From Mycobacterium kyogaense (lineage in GTDB: Bacteria > Actinomycetota > Actinomycetes > Mycobacteriales > Mycobacteriaceae), in contig NZ_QJUA01000023.1 of NCBI RefSeq assembly GCF_003254575.1, positions 24,905 to 88,904 on the forward strand: a stretch of DNA of 64,000 nt, read 5' to 3'. A program made the position numbers and the translations under genes. Below are positions 7,830-16,479 of the stretch, piece after piece (position 1 is the stretch's first letter; every line of letters starts with the position of its first letter). Below the pieces are notes generated by a model, which was not told the origin of the DNA, searched no databases, and worked only from the letters and a program-made list of their open reading frames with translations.

Positions 7830-9269
7830 TCATAGGCTTCCGGGCTGATAGATCGATTTCGAGTGGAGGTAGGCGCTAAGACCTTCGGGTCCGAGTTCGC
7901 GCCCGAGGCCACTGGACTTCACGCCGCCGAAAGGCGCCCACAAATCCAGCAGATAGCCGTTGATGCCGAACGTGCCCGTCTTGATTCTGCGGGCGATGTC
8001 AAGTGCCCGCTGTTCGTCGGCTGTCCACACAGTGCCGGCCAGGCCGAACTCACTATCGTTGGCGATCGCGATCGCGTTGTCGATGTCGTCGTAGGCAATG
8101 ACCGACAAGACGGGCCCGAAGATCTCCTCCCGGGCTATGGTCATGGTGTTGTCGACGTCGGCGAAAACGGTCGGTGCGATGAACCAGCCGCGGGCCGCGT
8201 CCGGCGGGCGGACACCGCCGGTGGTGATGCGGGCGCCGGCCGAACGCCCCGCGGCGATGTAGCCCTCGACGCGGTCGCGTTGGCGTTCGGTGACGAGAGG
8301 GCCGAGGTGGGTGTCGGCATCCAGTGGGTCGCCGACTCGTAGAGACGCCACGATCGCTGTGATCGCCTCAACGGTTTCGGTGTATCGGCTGCGCGGGGCG
8401 AGCACGCGGGTGCTGGCGTAGCAGGTCTGCCCCGTGTTCACCAGCGTTGAGGCGACGAATTGTTCAGCCGAGGCGAATAGGTCGGCGTCCTCGCATACGA
8501 TGCCCGCCGACTTCCCCCCCAACTCGAGGGTCACCGGTTTCAACAGCTCGCCGCACCGCGCCGCGATCGTGCGTCCGACAGCCGTTGAACCGGTGAACGC
8601 GATCTTGTCGACCGCGACGTGCTCGACGAGCGCCTGCCCCGCCTCGACACCGCCTGTGACTATGTTGATGACACCTTCGGGCACTCCCGCAGCCGCGGCT
8701 GCTTCGGCGATCATGTACGCGCTCAACGCCGTCTCCGGCGATGGCTTGATGACTGTCGTACAACCGGCTGCCAGCGCCGCGGGCAACTTCATGAACAGCA
8801 GGCTGATCGGGAAGTTCCAGGGGACAATGATTCCCACGACGCCCACCGCCTCCTGCCGCACGACGGTGGCACCCATTGCGCCCGCCCGAGTCTCCTCCCA
8901 CTGAAGACTTCGAGCGAGGCCCGCGTAGTACCGCAGCAACGTAGAGGCCACCACAGAGTTCGCCATCCGCGACAGCGTGATGGGCATACCCATCTCACTG
9001 GACACCAAGGTGTCGAGATCACCTGCGATGCGGTCGATCTCGTCGGCGAACCGATCCATGACCGACGCGCGCTCACTGGGGTCGACCTGCGACCAATCCG
9101 AGGCGGCACGAGCCGCGGCGACTGCACGGCCCACGTCGTCGGCGCCGCAATCCGGCACCTGGCCGATGACCTCTTCGGTAGCCGGGGAAACGATACTGAT
9201 TACCCGGCCTGTCACAGGGGTGACCCACCGCCCGCCCACGAAGATCGTGTCGTGCACCCGCTTTTCCAT
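7830..9269 (-). CDS. NAD-dependent aldehyde dehydrogenase (second)
   Basis: A 479-residue canonical ALDH with PWNFP, VIKPSPET, LELGGKSAGIV (base Glu) and NTGQTCYAS (catalytic Cys). It oxidises an aldehyde intermediate to the acid, ready for CoA activation. I chose the ATG at 9269 because GGAGG precedes it at good spacing; an in-frame ATG at 9296 overlaps the stop of the upstream phosphotransferase-like gene (TGATG) and is the alternative. It is closer to standard ALDHs than the enzyme at 4348-5802. About 240 bp without a gene separate it from the downstream P450. Confidence 0.93.
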   Translation of the reverse strand: MEKRVHDTIFVGGRWVTPVTGRVISIVSPATEEVIGQVPDCGADDVGRAVAAARAASDWSQVDPSERASVMDRFADEIDRIAGDLDTLVSSEMGMPITLSRMANSVVASTLLRYYAGLARSLQWEETRAGAMGATVVRQEAVGVVGIIVPWNFPISLLFMKLPAALAAGCTTVIKPSPETALSAYMIAEAAAAAGVPEGVINIVTGGVEAGQALVEHVAVDKIAFTGSTAVGRTIAARCGELLKPVTLELGGKSAGIVCEDADLFASAEQFVASTLVNTGQTCYASTRVLAPRSRYTETVEAITAIVASLRVGDPLDADTHLGPLVTERQRDRVEGYIAAGRSAGARITTGGVRPPDAARGWFIAPTVFADVDNTMTIAREEIFGPVLSVIAYDDIDNAIAIANDSEFGLAGTVWTADEQRALDIARRIKTGTFGINGYLLDLWAPFGGVKSSGLGRELGPEGLSAYLHSKSIYQPGSL

Positions 9270-9295
9270 TACGCCTCCATCTCGCAGCTCAACCA

Positions 9296-10393
9296 TCAAG
9301 ACGCCCCGGCTCTGTGAGTCGCAGCGCCGGCCGCGTCGGCGCGACGACTCAACAGATCAAGCGCGTACTCGGCGTGGTCGATGACGGCGCGCAGGATCGC
9401 GTCGAGGTCGGCCTCCTGCCCGCCCATGGCGCCGGCTTCATAACGCGCGTAGACGCCGGCGGAGATGCAAGCCCAGCGCCACGCGGCAAAGGCGACGAAG
9501 TAGTTCAATTCCTCGCCGCTGACTTCTTCTCCGAGCGAGGCTGCGTAGGCGGCAACGAATTCCGCGCGCGAGCCAAAGCCGGTCAGGGTCGACGGTGCCA
9601 CGCCCGTCGGATTGCTCACCCGCGGCGGACCGGGCTCCTCCCAGCTCAAGAGAAGCCAACCCAGATCTGCCCGTGGATCGCCGAGTGTGGCCAATTCCCA
9701 GTCGAGGATGGCGCGGACATGGCCGTCCTCGCTGGCGATCGCGTTGCCCAGCCTGAAATCACCGTGCACGACGCTGATCGAACGCTGTTGTGGGATGTCG
9801 CGCGCCAGCTGATGGTGCGCGGCGTCGATCGCGCCGACGTCGAGGTTGGCCATCGACCGCGTCTTGTCCCACTGCCCCTGCCAGCGTTTCAGCTGCCGGG
9901 CCACGTAATCCTCGCCGCGACCAATGTCGGAGAGGCCACACGACTCGACGTCGACCGTATGCAGCTGCGACATAGCCTGCGCGAGGTTCGCCGTCAACGC
10001 GCGACGGGCCGCCGCGTCGATGGCCGCCGCATCCTCGGCGGTGTGCAGCACAAGGCCCTCAACGCACTCCATGACGTAGAAGCCCGCGCCAATCACGGCG
10101 TCGTCCTCGCACGCGGCGATAGGAGTCGGAACGGGAACGTCGGTCGGGTGCAGCGCGGTGAGGAACCGCCATTCCCGGCTCATGCTGTGCGCCGTTTCGA
10201 GAACATTGCCCGACGGCGGACGTCGCAAGACAAAGGTCCGTCCTTCGCGGTCCTGCAACCGGTACGTCAGATTGGACTGACCTCCGGTGATCACAGTCAT
10301 CTCCAGCGGCGATGACACCGCGATGCCGTTGTCCAGTAGCCAGGACGTCACCGATGCGGCCGTGCGCTCGTGCGAGTTGTTCTGCACCGTCAT
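9296..10393 (-). CDS. APH-like phosphotransferase (ACAD10/11-type kinase)
   Basis: A 365-residue protein with the aminoglycoside-phosphotransferase kinase fold: a nucleotide-binding N-lobe with GGQSNLTYRL, the Brenner/catalytic loop VVHGDFRLGN and a metal-binding ILDWELATLGDP. Stand-alone members of this group accompany acyl-CoA dehydrogenase genes in actinobacteria and correspond to the kinase domain of ACAD10/11, which phosphorylates 4-hydroxyacyl-CoAs before elimination. That role is a reasonable inference in this locus; antibiotic resistance is unlikely. The ATG at 10393 (MTVQNNSHE) is chosen over the longer frame. It is first in an operon with the downstream ALDH, under the palindrome at 10463-10476. 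Confidence 0.85.
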   Translation of the reverse strand: MTVQNNSHERTAASVTSWLLDNGIAVSSPLEMTVITGGQSNLTYRLQDREGRTFVLRRPPSGNVLETAHSMSREWRFLTALHPTDVPVPTPIAACEDDAVIGAGFYVMECVEGLVLHTAEDAAAIDAAARRALTANLAQAMSQLHTVDVESCGLSDIGRGEDYVARQLKRWQGQWDKTRSMANLDVGAIDAAHHQLARDIPQQRSISVVHGDFRLGNAIASEDGHVRAILDWELATLGDPRADLGWLLLSWEEPGPPRVSNPTGVAPSTLTGFGSRAEFVAAYAASLGEEVSGEELNYFVAFAAWRWACISAGVYARYEAGAMGGQEADLDAILRAVIDHAEYALDLLSRRADAAGAATHRAGAS

Positions 10394-10462
10394 CTGGGTG
10401 AGTCGCCCTTCCGCCGCTCGCTGTCGGATGCGTGCCACCGCGAGTACCGAATTTTATTTACG

Positions 10463-10476
10463 ACCGACGCGACGGT
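10463..10476. promoter_or_regulatory. TetR-type operator copy 4 with adjacent -10
   Basis: ACCGACGCGACGGT in the divergent region between the phosphotransferase-like gene (start 10393) and the second acyl-CoA synthetase (start 10566). Rightward, TAGTGT at 10481-10486 starts 5 bp after the palindrome and fits a -10. The following bases GACGCTAGCAACAC recur almost unchanged at 34605-34620. Leftward, TAAAAT is a possible -10 for the divergent gene. Confidence 0.75.
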
Positions 10477-10565
10477 CGGCTAGTGTGACGCTAGCAACAC
10501 GATACGGTGCGGTCAAGGCGCTGCAATGACCTGCACGAAGCAACGACCAGATCCGGGAGACACTG

Positions 10566-12146
10566 ATGGCGGGCCGATCCTCAGTTGTGACGATTCCGAC
10601 GCTGGGAACTCTGTTCTCCCAGTCACTCTCACGCAACGGGGAGCGCACGGCCGTCGTCGACGGAGACCGCGAGGTGACCTACGCGGAGCTGCAAGATCAG
10701 GTCGGACGACTCCTCGCGGTGTTCGACGAATGGGGCCTTGCCCCGGGCGATGGCATTGGCTTGGGCATGACCGGGATGACCCTGGAGTTCGCAGCGGTCT
10801 ACATCGCATGTCAGGTAGCCGGTCTGTGGACCACCGAACTGCCGCCGCATCTGCCCGTCGACGTTGTCCTCGAGAGAATTGCAACGACGCACGCGCGGAT
10901 TCTCATTGTCGACGATGGCACGTCGGAGACGCGCGGCGACGAACTCCGCGCCGCACTGCAGGACACGCTGGCGTGGATCGGTCGCGGCGAAGCGCCGCGC
11001 TGGAGCGCGCGTGATCTCACGGCGCGCCAGGCGGAAGTTGCCCCACGCGAGGTCGTCGCCGCCGAGCCCGCAGCGCATTGCGGAATAATGTTCACCAGCG
11101 GGTCCACCGGAAAACCGAAGCCGGTGCTCATTCCGTCGCGCGGAGCCGGCGTGCACGCAGTGATGGTGATGGCCACCCTGCGCTATCCGATGGCGCCGGT
11201 CACGATCGTTCCGGTGACGCACCAGCTGATACTCCAGTTCCTCTTCGTTCCGACGTTGATGCTGGGCGGGACGGTCGTCACGGTGGCGCACTACTCGTCG
11301 CGCAAGGTGATCGCCGCCGCGATCCGGCATCGAGCCAGGGCGGTGTTCCTCACCACTTCCGACATCTACGAACTTGCTCAGCGCGACGACACCGGCGGCA
11401 TCGAGAAATCCTTGGAATTGATCTTTTATGGCGGCGAACCGATGAGCGCTGCTCGCCTCAGTTCCGTGACCGAAGTCTTCGGGAAGATCTTCGTCGGAGC
11501 CTACGGCCAGACCGAAACCCTCACGGCAGCGTTTCTGCACCCCGAGGACCACGATCCGAATCGGCCGGAACTGCTCGAAGCGGCTGGCCGGGCCATCACC
11601 GGTGTTCGGATCGAGGTGTGGGGGGACTCCGGGCCGGTACCCGTGGGTTCACATGGTGAACTGGTCATCTCGAGCCCGGGTTGCATGGTGGGCTATCTCG
11701 GCATGGAGGAGGCGACCCGGAAAACCATGGAGAACGGTTGGGTACGCACCGGCGACATCGGCTACCTCGATACCCACGGGTACGTGCATGTCCTCGACCG
11801 TGCCAAGTTCGTGTTCCGCTCTGCGGGCGCCACGGTGTACCCCCATCTCGTCGAGCAGGAGCTGTCTCGACATCCCGACGTGATCCGCGCAGCGGTCGTC
11901 GGCGTCGCCGACAACGAAGTGGAGCATCGCGTATGCGCCGCGGTCACGCTCAAATCCGGCGCACGTGTCACGATTGCCGAGCTCGCAGCGCTTCCGATAG
12001 ACGGCCTCCCCGGTGGCGTCCACGATGTGCAGATCGTCGAGTCGCTACCTGTGACACCGGCCAACAAGGTTGACCGCGAACAGGTCCGAAAGCTATTCGA
12101 AGCAGCGCGATCCACCGGTGCCGACGCCGTCGCCGCATCGACATGA
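10566..12146 (+). CDS. AMP-dependent acyl-CoA synthetase (FadD-like, second)
   Basis: A 526-residue ANL-superfamily ligase forming an acyl-CoA from acid, ATP and CoA. It has an intact P-loop MFTSGSTGKPKPV, then GAYGQTE, WVRTGDIGYLD and a C-terminal PANKVDREQVRKLF whose Lys is the expected catalytic residue. The hinge region KFVFRSAGATVYPHLVE is slightly unusual. The ATG at 10566 is preceded by GGGAGA at 10555-10560. It is transcribed alone to the right, from a promoter carrying operator copy 4. It is the more normal of the two synthetases here and likely does the main substrate or side-chain activation. Confidence 0.93.
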   Translation: MAGRSSVVTIPTLGTLFSQSLSRNGERTAVVDGDREVTYAELQDQVGRLLAVFDEWGLAPGDGIGLGMTGMTLEFAAVYIACQVAGLWTTELPPHLPVDVVLERIATTHARILIVDDGTSETRGDELRAALQDTLAWIGRGEAPRWSARDLTARQAEVAPREVVAAEPAAHCGIMFTSGSTGKPKPVLIPSRGAGVHAVMVMATLRYPMAPVTIVPVTHQLILQFLFVPTLMLGGTVVTVAHYSSRKVIAAAIRHRARAVFLTTSDIYELAQRDDTGGIEKSLELIFYGGEPMSAARLSSVTEVFGKIFVGAYGQTETLTAAFLHPEDHDPNRPELLEAAGRAITGVRIEVWGDSGPVPVGSHGELVISSPGCMVGYLGMEEATRKTMENGWVRTGDIGYLDTHGYVHVLDRAKFVFRSAGATVYPHLVEQELSRHPDVIRAAVVGVADNEVEHRVCAAVTLKSGARVTIAELAALPIDGLPGGVHDVQIVESLPVTPANKVDREQVRKLFEAARSTGADAVAAST

Positions 12147-12429
12147 CACAGCGATGAACCCGTTCGGCCAAGCGTGCTGCCACTATTGAGTACCGGAGGC
12201 GATCGAACGGCCGTGATACAGGCCCACCGGTGACGGCATCGAATGCCGGCTTTCGCCTCGCCAATCCGCTCAGTTCACAATCTCGCTCCGGCAGCTCGTG
12301 CGGCCTACTACGGGTCATGAACGGAGATCGCAACGTCATACTCGTTGTGCACTAAGGGTTCTGGACTTGGCGCTACAGACCGCACCTGTACCCGCTAGCC
12401 ATCGTCGATATGCGAGGCCTGCACGCACA

Positions 12430-13254
12430 TCACAGCTCCCTCAACAGATCTGCAATACGCATTTCCGCGCGGCGGGTTTGTCCACCGGCCTCAAGGAAGG
12501 CGCGCATCGCCGGCCGCGCTGCGGGCGAGCGTAACGCTTCGACGAAGAGTGCCGACTCCTGCACTAGACCCTCGTGCAGTGGCATCGCGGCCGCGTTGCG
12601 AACCGACGACTTCGCCAATCGCACGGCGTCGGGCGGAAATCTCGCGATACGCTCAGCGAGGCGCGACACGAAACACGGCAGTTCGTCGCGCGGAAGCGCG
12701 CGATTGAGATAGCCCCACATTGCAGCCGTATCCGCGTCGATGTCGTCGGCGCCGAGGATCACCTCGAGCGCTCGCCCGCGCCCGATCAAGGAAGTGATGA
12801 ATTGCGTCCCTCCCCCGGCCGGGATGAATCCGAGCGCTACCTCCATCTGATTGACCACCGCATGCTGGGACGCACCGAAACGCATGTCGCAGGCCGCGCA
12901 CAGCTCGCTGCCCCCGCCGCCGACACGGCCGGCGATCTCGGCGATAGACACGATGGCACTTGCGTGCACTCGCGCGCACAGGCGTTGAAACGGATTGAGC
13001 TTCACCGAAGTCGACTCCTCGACATCGGTGTCCAAGATCATGTTCACGTCCACGTGCGCGAGGAAGAACTCCGGATCCCCACTGCGAAAGACGGCGACTC
13101 GTACTGTGGGGTCGCCTTCCAACGTTCGCCAGGTATGCGACAAGGCCGAGAACAGTTCCGCGGTGATGATGTTCATCGGTGGCGCGGTGAAGGTCACGTA
13201 GGCAACCCCGGCTTCGATGAGAACAGTGATCAAGCGAGGGTCGTCATCGGCCAT
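12430..13254 (-). CDS. Enoyl-CoA hydratase/isomerase family protein
   Basis: A 274-residue crotonase-fold protein. The oxyanion-hole region reads AEIAGRVGGGGSELCAACDMRFG, and the second motif is EVALGFIPAGGGTQF. The N-terminal motif around FFLAHVDVNMI departs from the usual CAGADL. It would hydrate or isomerise an enoyl-CoA, or do a related crotonase reaction, in beta-oxidation. It is second in a two-gene operon with the crotonase at 13258-14058 (3 bp between). About 280 bp with no recognisable gene separate it from the synthetase gene on the left. Confidence 0.88.
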   Translation of the reverse strand: MADDDPRLITVLIEAGVAYVTFTAPPMNIITAELFSALSHTWRTLEGDPTVRVAVFRSGDPEFFLAHVDVNMILDTDVEESTSVKLNPFQRLCARVHASAIVSIAEIAGRVGGGGSELCAACDMRFGASQHAVVNQMEVALGFIPAGGGTQFITSLIGRGRALEVILGADDIDADTAAMWGYLNRALPRDELPCFVSRLAERIARFPPDAVRLAKSSVRNAAAMPLHEGLVQESALFVEALRSPAARPAMRAFLEAGGQTRRAEMRIADLLREL

Positions 13255-13257
13255 GGG

Positions 13258-14058
13258 TCAGAGCCCGCGCCAAATCGGTGATCGCTTGTCCGCGAAGGCG
13301 CGCACACCCTCTTTCGCGTCTTCGGACGCGAGTACGGTCTTGAACTCTCGCCACGATCTTCGCCATTGAACGCGATCGGGAACACCGTCATCGTCGTTGG
13401 CGTAGGAGATGCGCTTGCTGGCCCGCACGGCCAAGGGGGCGTTCGACGCAATTTGCCGGGCGAGCGCGAACGCCGTGTCGAGTAGCGCATCCGCGGGCAC
13501 CACCGCGTTGACCAACCCCCGGTGGCGCGCCTCCTCGGCGCTCATCGGATCGCCGGTGAACAGGGCGGCCGCCGCGATCTTCTTTGGGATCTGTTCCGCC
13601 AACCGAAACGCGCCGCCTGCTCCTGCGATGAGTCCTCTTTTCACCTCAGGCAGCCCGAAGGAGGCACCGATGACCGCGACTGCCAAATCGCTGGCCAACA
13701 CCAGCTCCGTACCGCCGCCCAGTGCTGCGCCGTTGACGGCAGCAATAGTCGGTTTGTCAATGTAATGGCGTGTGTAACCAGCGAATCCCCACTCGTTGTG
13801 GTCGGGGTGGTAGATGTCCTCGCCTCGCGCCGTTGCCTTCAGGTCCGCACCAGCGCAGAAGGACCGCTCACCTGAGCCGGTCAGGATCACCGCACGCACC
13901 GAACGATCATCGTGTGCGGCGTGGAGTGCGTCGCCGACCAGGAGGCTGACGTCCCGGTTCACGGCGTTACGCGCCTGCGGCCGGTTCAAGGTGATGACCA
14001 TGATCCCGTCCCGAACCGTTACCAATACGGGTCGTGGTTCCCCGGGTGCTGTTGTCAC
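13258..14058 (-). CDS. Enoyl-CoA hydratase
   Basis: A 266-residue crotonase with canonical blocks: ITLNRPQARNAV near the N-terminus, GSGERSFCAGADLKA (first oxyanion strand), AAVNGAALGGGTELVLASDLAVA (second, with the acid/base Glu of GGGTE) and LPEVKRGLIAGAGG. It should add water to a 2-enoyl-CoA of the degraded chain or ring fragment. It is first in an operon with a second crotonase gene, divergent from the Rieske oxygenase operon. The 227-bp divergent region carries two palindrome copies. Confidence 0.94.
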   Translation of the reverse strand: MTTAPGEPRPVLVTVRDGIMVITLNRPQARNAVNRDVSLLVGDALHAAHDDRSVRAVILTGSGERSFCAGADLKATARGEDIYHPDHNEWGFAGYTRHYIDKPTIAAVNGAALGGGTELVLASDLAVAVIGASFGLPEVKRGLIAGAGGAFRLAEQIPKKIAAAALFTGDPMSAEEARHRGLVNAVVPADALLDTAFALARQIASNAPLAVRASKRISYANDDDGVPDRVQWRRSWREFKTVLASEDAKEGVRAFADKRSPIWRGL

Positions 14059-14129
14059 GTGACGTCCTGTTCACTGGCTGCGCCCAACGGCCAACGTCGC
14101 GTCGCACGGCTTCGTTCGAGCCGCGATAG

Positions 14130-14143
14130 ACCGTCCCGTCGGT
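14130..14143. promoter_or_regulatory. TetR-type operator copy 5
   Basis: ACCGTCCCGTCGGT, 72 bp upstream of the enoyl-CoA hydratase operon and 143 bp upstream of the Rieske gene. Only the central bases depart from consensus. With copy 6 it makes a doubly controlled divergent promoter region. Confidence 0.65.
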
Positions 14144-14230
14144 CGTGTTAACTTACCATCCAGCCACCACCCTCCCGCCGGAGCCGCGGCCTGATGCGTT
14201 GACAGTCGACATCTCCTAGTGATCGAATAG

Positions 14231-14244
14231 ACCGACGCGACGGT
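14231..14244. promoter_or_regulatory. TetR-type operator copy 6
   Basis: ACCGACGCGACGGT, identical to copies 1 and 4, 41 bp upstream of the Rieske oxygenase start at 14286. The hexamer at +5 (TTTTCA) is a weak -10, so the exact start of transcription is unclear. Confidence 0.7.
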
Positions 14245-14285
14245 CGGCTTTTCATCTGGCCGCGCACTCACGAGAGGGATGTGCG

Positions 14286-15305
14286 ATGCCTAGAGAATAC
14301 GAGGTGCTCGACGACACCTTCCCGCACGACACCTACCCCACGGGATGGTTCCAGGTGGCGTGGAGCGACGAGGTCGAACCCAAGACCATCAAGCCCATCC
14401 ACTACTTCGGCCGCGATTTGATCGTGTACCGCACCGAAGACGGCCGACCGGTGGTGATGGCCGCGCACTGCCCACATATGGGAGCGCACATCGGCCACGG
14501 CGGCTGGGTGGAAGGCTGCGACGTCATCTGTCCTTTTCACGGATGGCGATGGGCACCCGATGGCCTCAACCTTGATGTGCCGTCGCAAGACAAGCCGAGC
14601 GGCCGAAGCATCCGAGTGTGGGAAACCGCCGAGACCAACGGCATCGTGTGGATCTGGCACGACGAACTGCGGCGATCCCCGACCTGTGAACCGCCCACCG
14701 AACGGCGAAACGATCAGGAGTTCCTGCCCGTCTTTCCCGACTGCGTCTACAAGTGGGACAAGGTGCACGCTAGACCGCAATATGTCACCGAGAACGTCAC
14801 CGACCTCGATCACCTCCGCTGGGTGCACAAGAACACCGGCAAGATTGACGTCCTGGAACTCAACGACCTCGGTGACACCATGGAGGTACGCCACAAGACG
14901 ATCATCGGGCACGGCAAGAAGAGCACGTGGCTCACCCCTGACGGGCCCATCGAAAATGTCGGCCGAACTTTGCTTTTCGGCGTTGGAACGGTCATGGTCG
15001 AGTTCGGGGAGCTGCTCGACAACGCCGTGCTGCTACAGACCCAGACACCCGTCGATCTGGACCACTCCGATCTGTTCATCACGGTCTTGACGATTCAGGA
15101 CCCCAATGAGGACGGTGACCGCCCGAAGGGGCGCGCGCTCAAGAGAGTGCAGGAGCAAATCAAGCAGGCCGATCGCGACATGCCCATCTGGAACAACATG
15201 AAATACCTGGACAAGGCGGCCTACACGAAGCCCGAGGGGCTGCTCGTCAAGTCAGTGCGCGACTGGTGCGGCCGCTTCTACCCCCAGACCGAGTCGACGG
15301 GGTGA
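14286..15305 (+). CDS. Rieske non-heme iron oxygenase (KshA-like)
   Basis: A 339-residue oxygenase component resembling 3-ketosteroid 9-alpha-hydroxylase KshA. The N-terminal Rieske [2Fe-2S] ligands are Cys62-x-His64 and Cys82-x2-His85. The mononuclear iron site follows in ENVTDLDHLRWVH (Asn170, Asp173, His176, His181), the KshA spacing. It would hydroxylate a ring carbon, and in steroid breakdown such a step opens the ring. No KshB-type reductase (FNR + plant-type ferredoxin) is present, so electrons would have to come from elsewhere, perhaps from the ferredoxin reductase at 23517-24716. It is first in a Rieske - CoA-transferase - acyl-CoA dehydrogenase operon. The true substrate is unknown. 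Confidence 0.92.
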   Translation: MPREYEVLDDTFPHDTYPTGWFQVAWSDEVEPKTIKPIHYFGRDLIVYRTEDGRPVVMAAHCPHMGAHIGHGGWVEGCDVICPFHGWRWAPDGLNLDVPSQDKPSGRSIRVWETAETNGIVWIWHDELRRSPTCEPPTERRNDQEFLPVFPDCVYKWDKVHARPQYVTENVTDLDHLRWVHKNTGKIDVLELNDLGDTMEVRHKTIIGHGKKSTWLTPDGPIENVGRTLLFGVGTVMVEFGELLDNAVLLQTQTPVDLDHSDLFITVLTIQDPNEDGDRPKGRALKRVQEQIKQADRDMPIWNNMKYLDKAAYTKPEGLLVKSVRDWCGRFYPQTESTG

Positions 15306-16468
15306 CGACAACCCCGCTGCGGGGCCGCACCGTCGTCGACTTTTCGTTGTACGTGCCCGGGCCCCACTGCACCAAGATCCTCGCCGAACTCGGGGCCGAC
15401 GTGGTGAAGGTCGAGCCCCTCGGCGGAGACCCCGTCCGCCGCTTTATGCCGGGACTCTACGAAGGACTCAATTCCGCCAAAAGGGTCCTCGCAATCGATG
15501 TTAAGGATCCTCGCGGACTGGACGTGTGCCGTCGCCTGCTCAACGGCGTCGATGTGGTCGTCGAAGGTTTTCGCCCTGGCGTGATGGACCGCCTCGGAAT
15601 CGGCTTCGCCGACGTGTCGGCACTTTCGCCGGCGGTCGTGTACTGCTCGTTGACTGGATACGGGCAAGAAGGCCCGCGAGCCGCCGACGCAGGCCACGAC
15701 GTGAACTACACCGCCGTCGCGGGCGGGTTCGCCGTCCAGCTCGCCGTCGACGACGATCCTCAACAGGGACCGTTCGCCGCAGCGGACCTCGGTGGAGCGC
15801 TCTACGCTGCGACGGCAATCTGCGCCACACTCGCAGGCATCCCTTCACAACCGGTGCACCTGGATGTGTCACTCAGTGAGGCCTCGCTGGCGCTGTCGGC
15901 GGTCGGATGGGGGCGCGCCATGCAAGGCGAGCCGATCAGGCCCGACGACGTCGGCAGTCTGGCTCCCGGCTACGGCATCTACCGTTGCCGTGACGGACGA
16001 CGCGTCGCGGTAGCTGCAGTCGAGGACGAGTTCTGGGACCGCCTGTGCAACGCACTCGGCGTCGAAGATCTCACCGGCGCCCCCTTCAACGACCACCACG
16101 GACGAATGACGCACCGCCGCATGCTGACTGAGCGCCTCAGGCAAACCATCGTGCAGTGGGACTGCGCGACATTGGTCGACCGAGCCCACACAGACGGCAT
16201 TCCCGTCTCAGCGTTGCACACGGTCGACGACGTCCGCCTCGACGCCCACTTGCGCCATCGCGACGCGATTCGGGCACGAAGCCGAGGCTTCGAAGTGGCT
16301 CATCCCGTGCAATACGGAGGGCAGCGACCGAAACAGCAAGACCGACCGACAGGGACGCAACTCACACGACACGATGTCGCGATGATGACCGGACTCGGCG
16401 ACGAGGACATCGAGGCTCTTGCCCGCGCGGGAGTCATCGGTCAACCAACCACCCCCGCGGATGCTTGA
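15302..16468 (+). CDS. Class III (CaiB/BaiF) CoA-transferase
   Basis: A 388-residue family III CoA-transferase, moving CoA between acyl carriers without ATP. The N-terminal LRGRTVVDFSLYVPGPHCTKIL and DVVKVEPLGGD blocks are typical, and the catalytic Asp fits the AGHDVNY motif. The GTG at 15302 overlaps the Rieske stop (GTGA), so the genes are translationally coupled; the longer frame from 15266 is not needed. A CoA-transferase beside a ring oxygenase suggests that CoA is passed from a product such as an acetyl- or succinyl-CoA to an incoming acid. Confidence 0.92.
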   Translation: MTTTPLRGRTVVDFSLYVPGPHCTKILAELGADVVKVEPLGGDPVRRFMPGLYEGLNSAKRVLAIDVKDPRGLDVCRRLLNGVDVVVEGFRPGVMDRLGIGFADVSALSPAVVYCSLTGYGQEGPRAADAGHDVNYTAVAGGFAVQLAVDDDPQQGPFAAADLGGALYAATAICATLAGIPSQPVHLDVSLSEASLALSAVGWGRAMQGEPIRPDDVGSLAPGYGIYRCRDGRRVAVAAVEDEFWDRLCNALGVEDLTGAPFNDHHGRMTHRRMLTERLRQTIVQWDCATLVDRAHTDGIPVSALHTVDDVRLDAHLRHRDAIRARSRGFEVAHPVQYGGQRPKQQDRPTGTQLTRHDVAMMTGLGDEDIEALARAGVIGQPTTPADA

Positions 16469-16479
16469 GGAGGCAGAAC

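Noticed and set aside
9314..10315. 333-codon open frame on the plus strand
   Set aside because: Antisense to the phosphotransferase-like gene; no family motif.
9296..10393. Aminoglycoside resistance gene
   Set aside because: The kinase fold is shared, but the gene sits in an acyl-CoA catabolic operon with the regulon operator, which fits the ACAD10/11-type kinase group.
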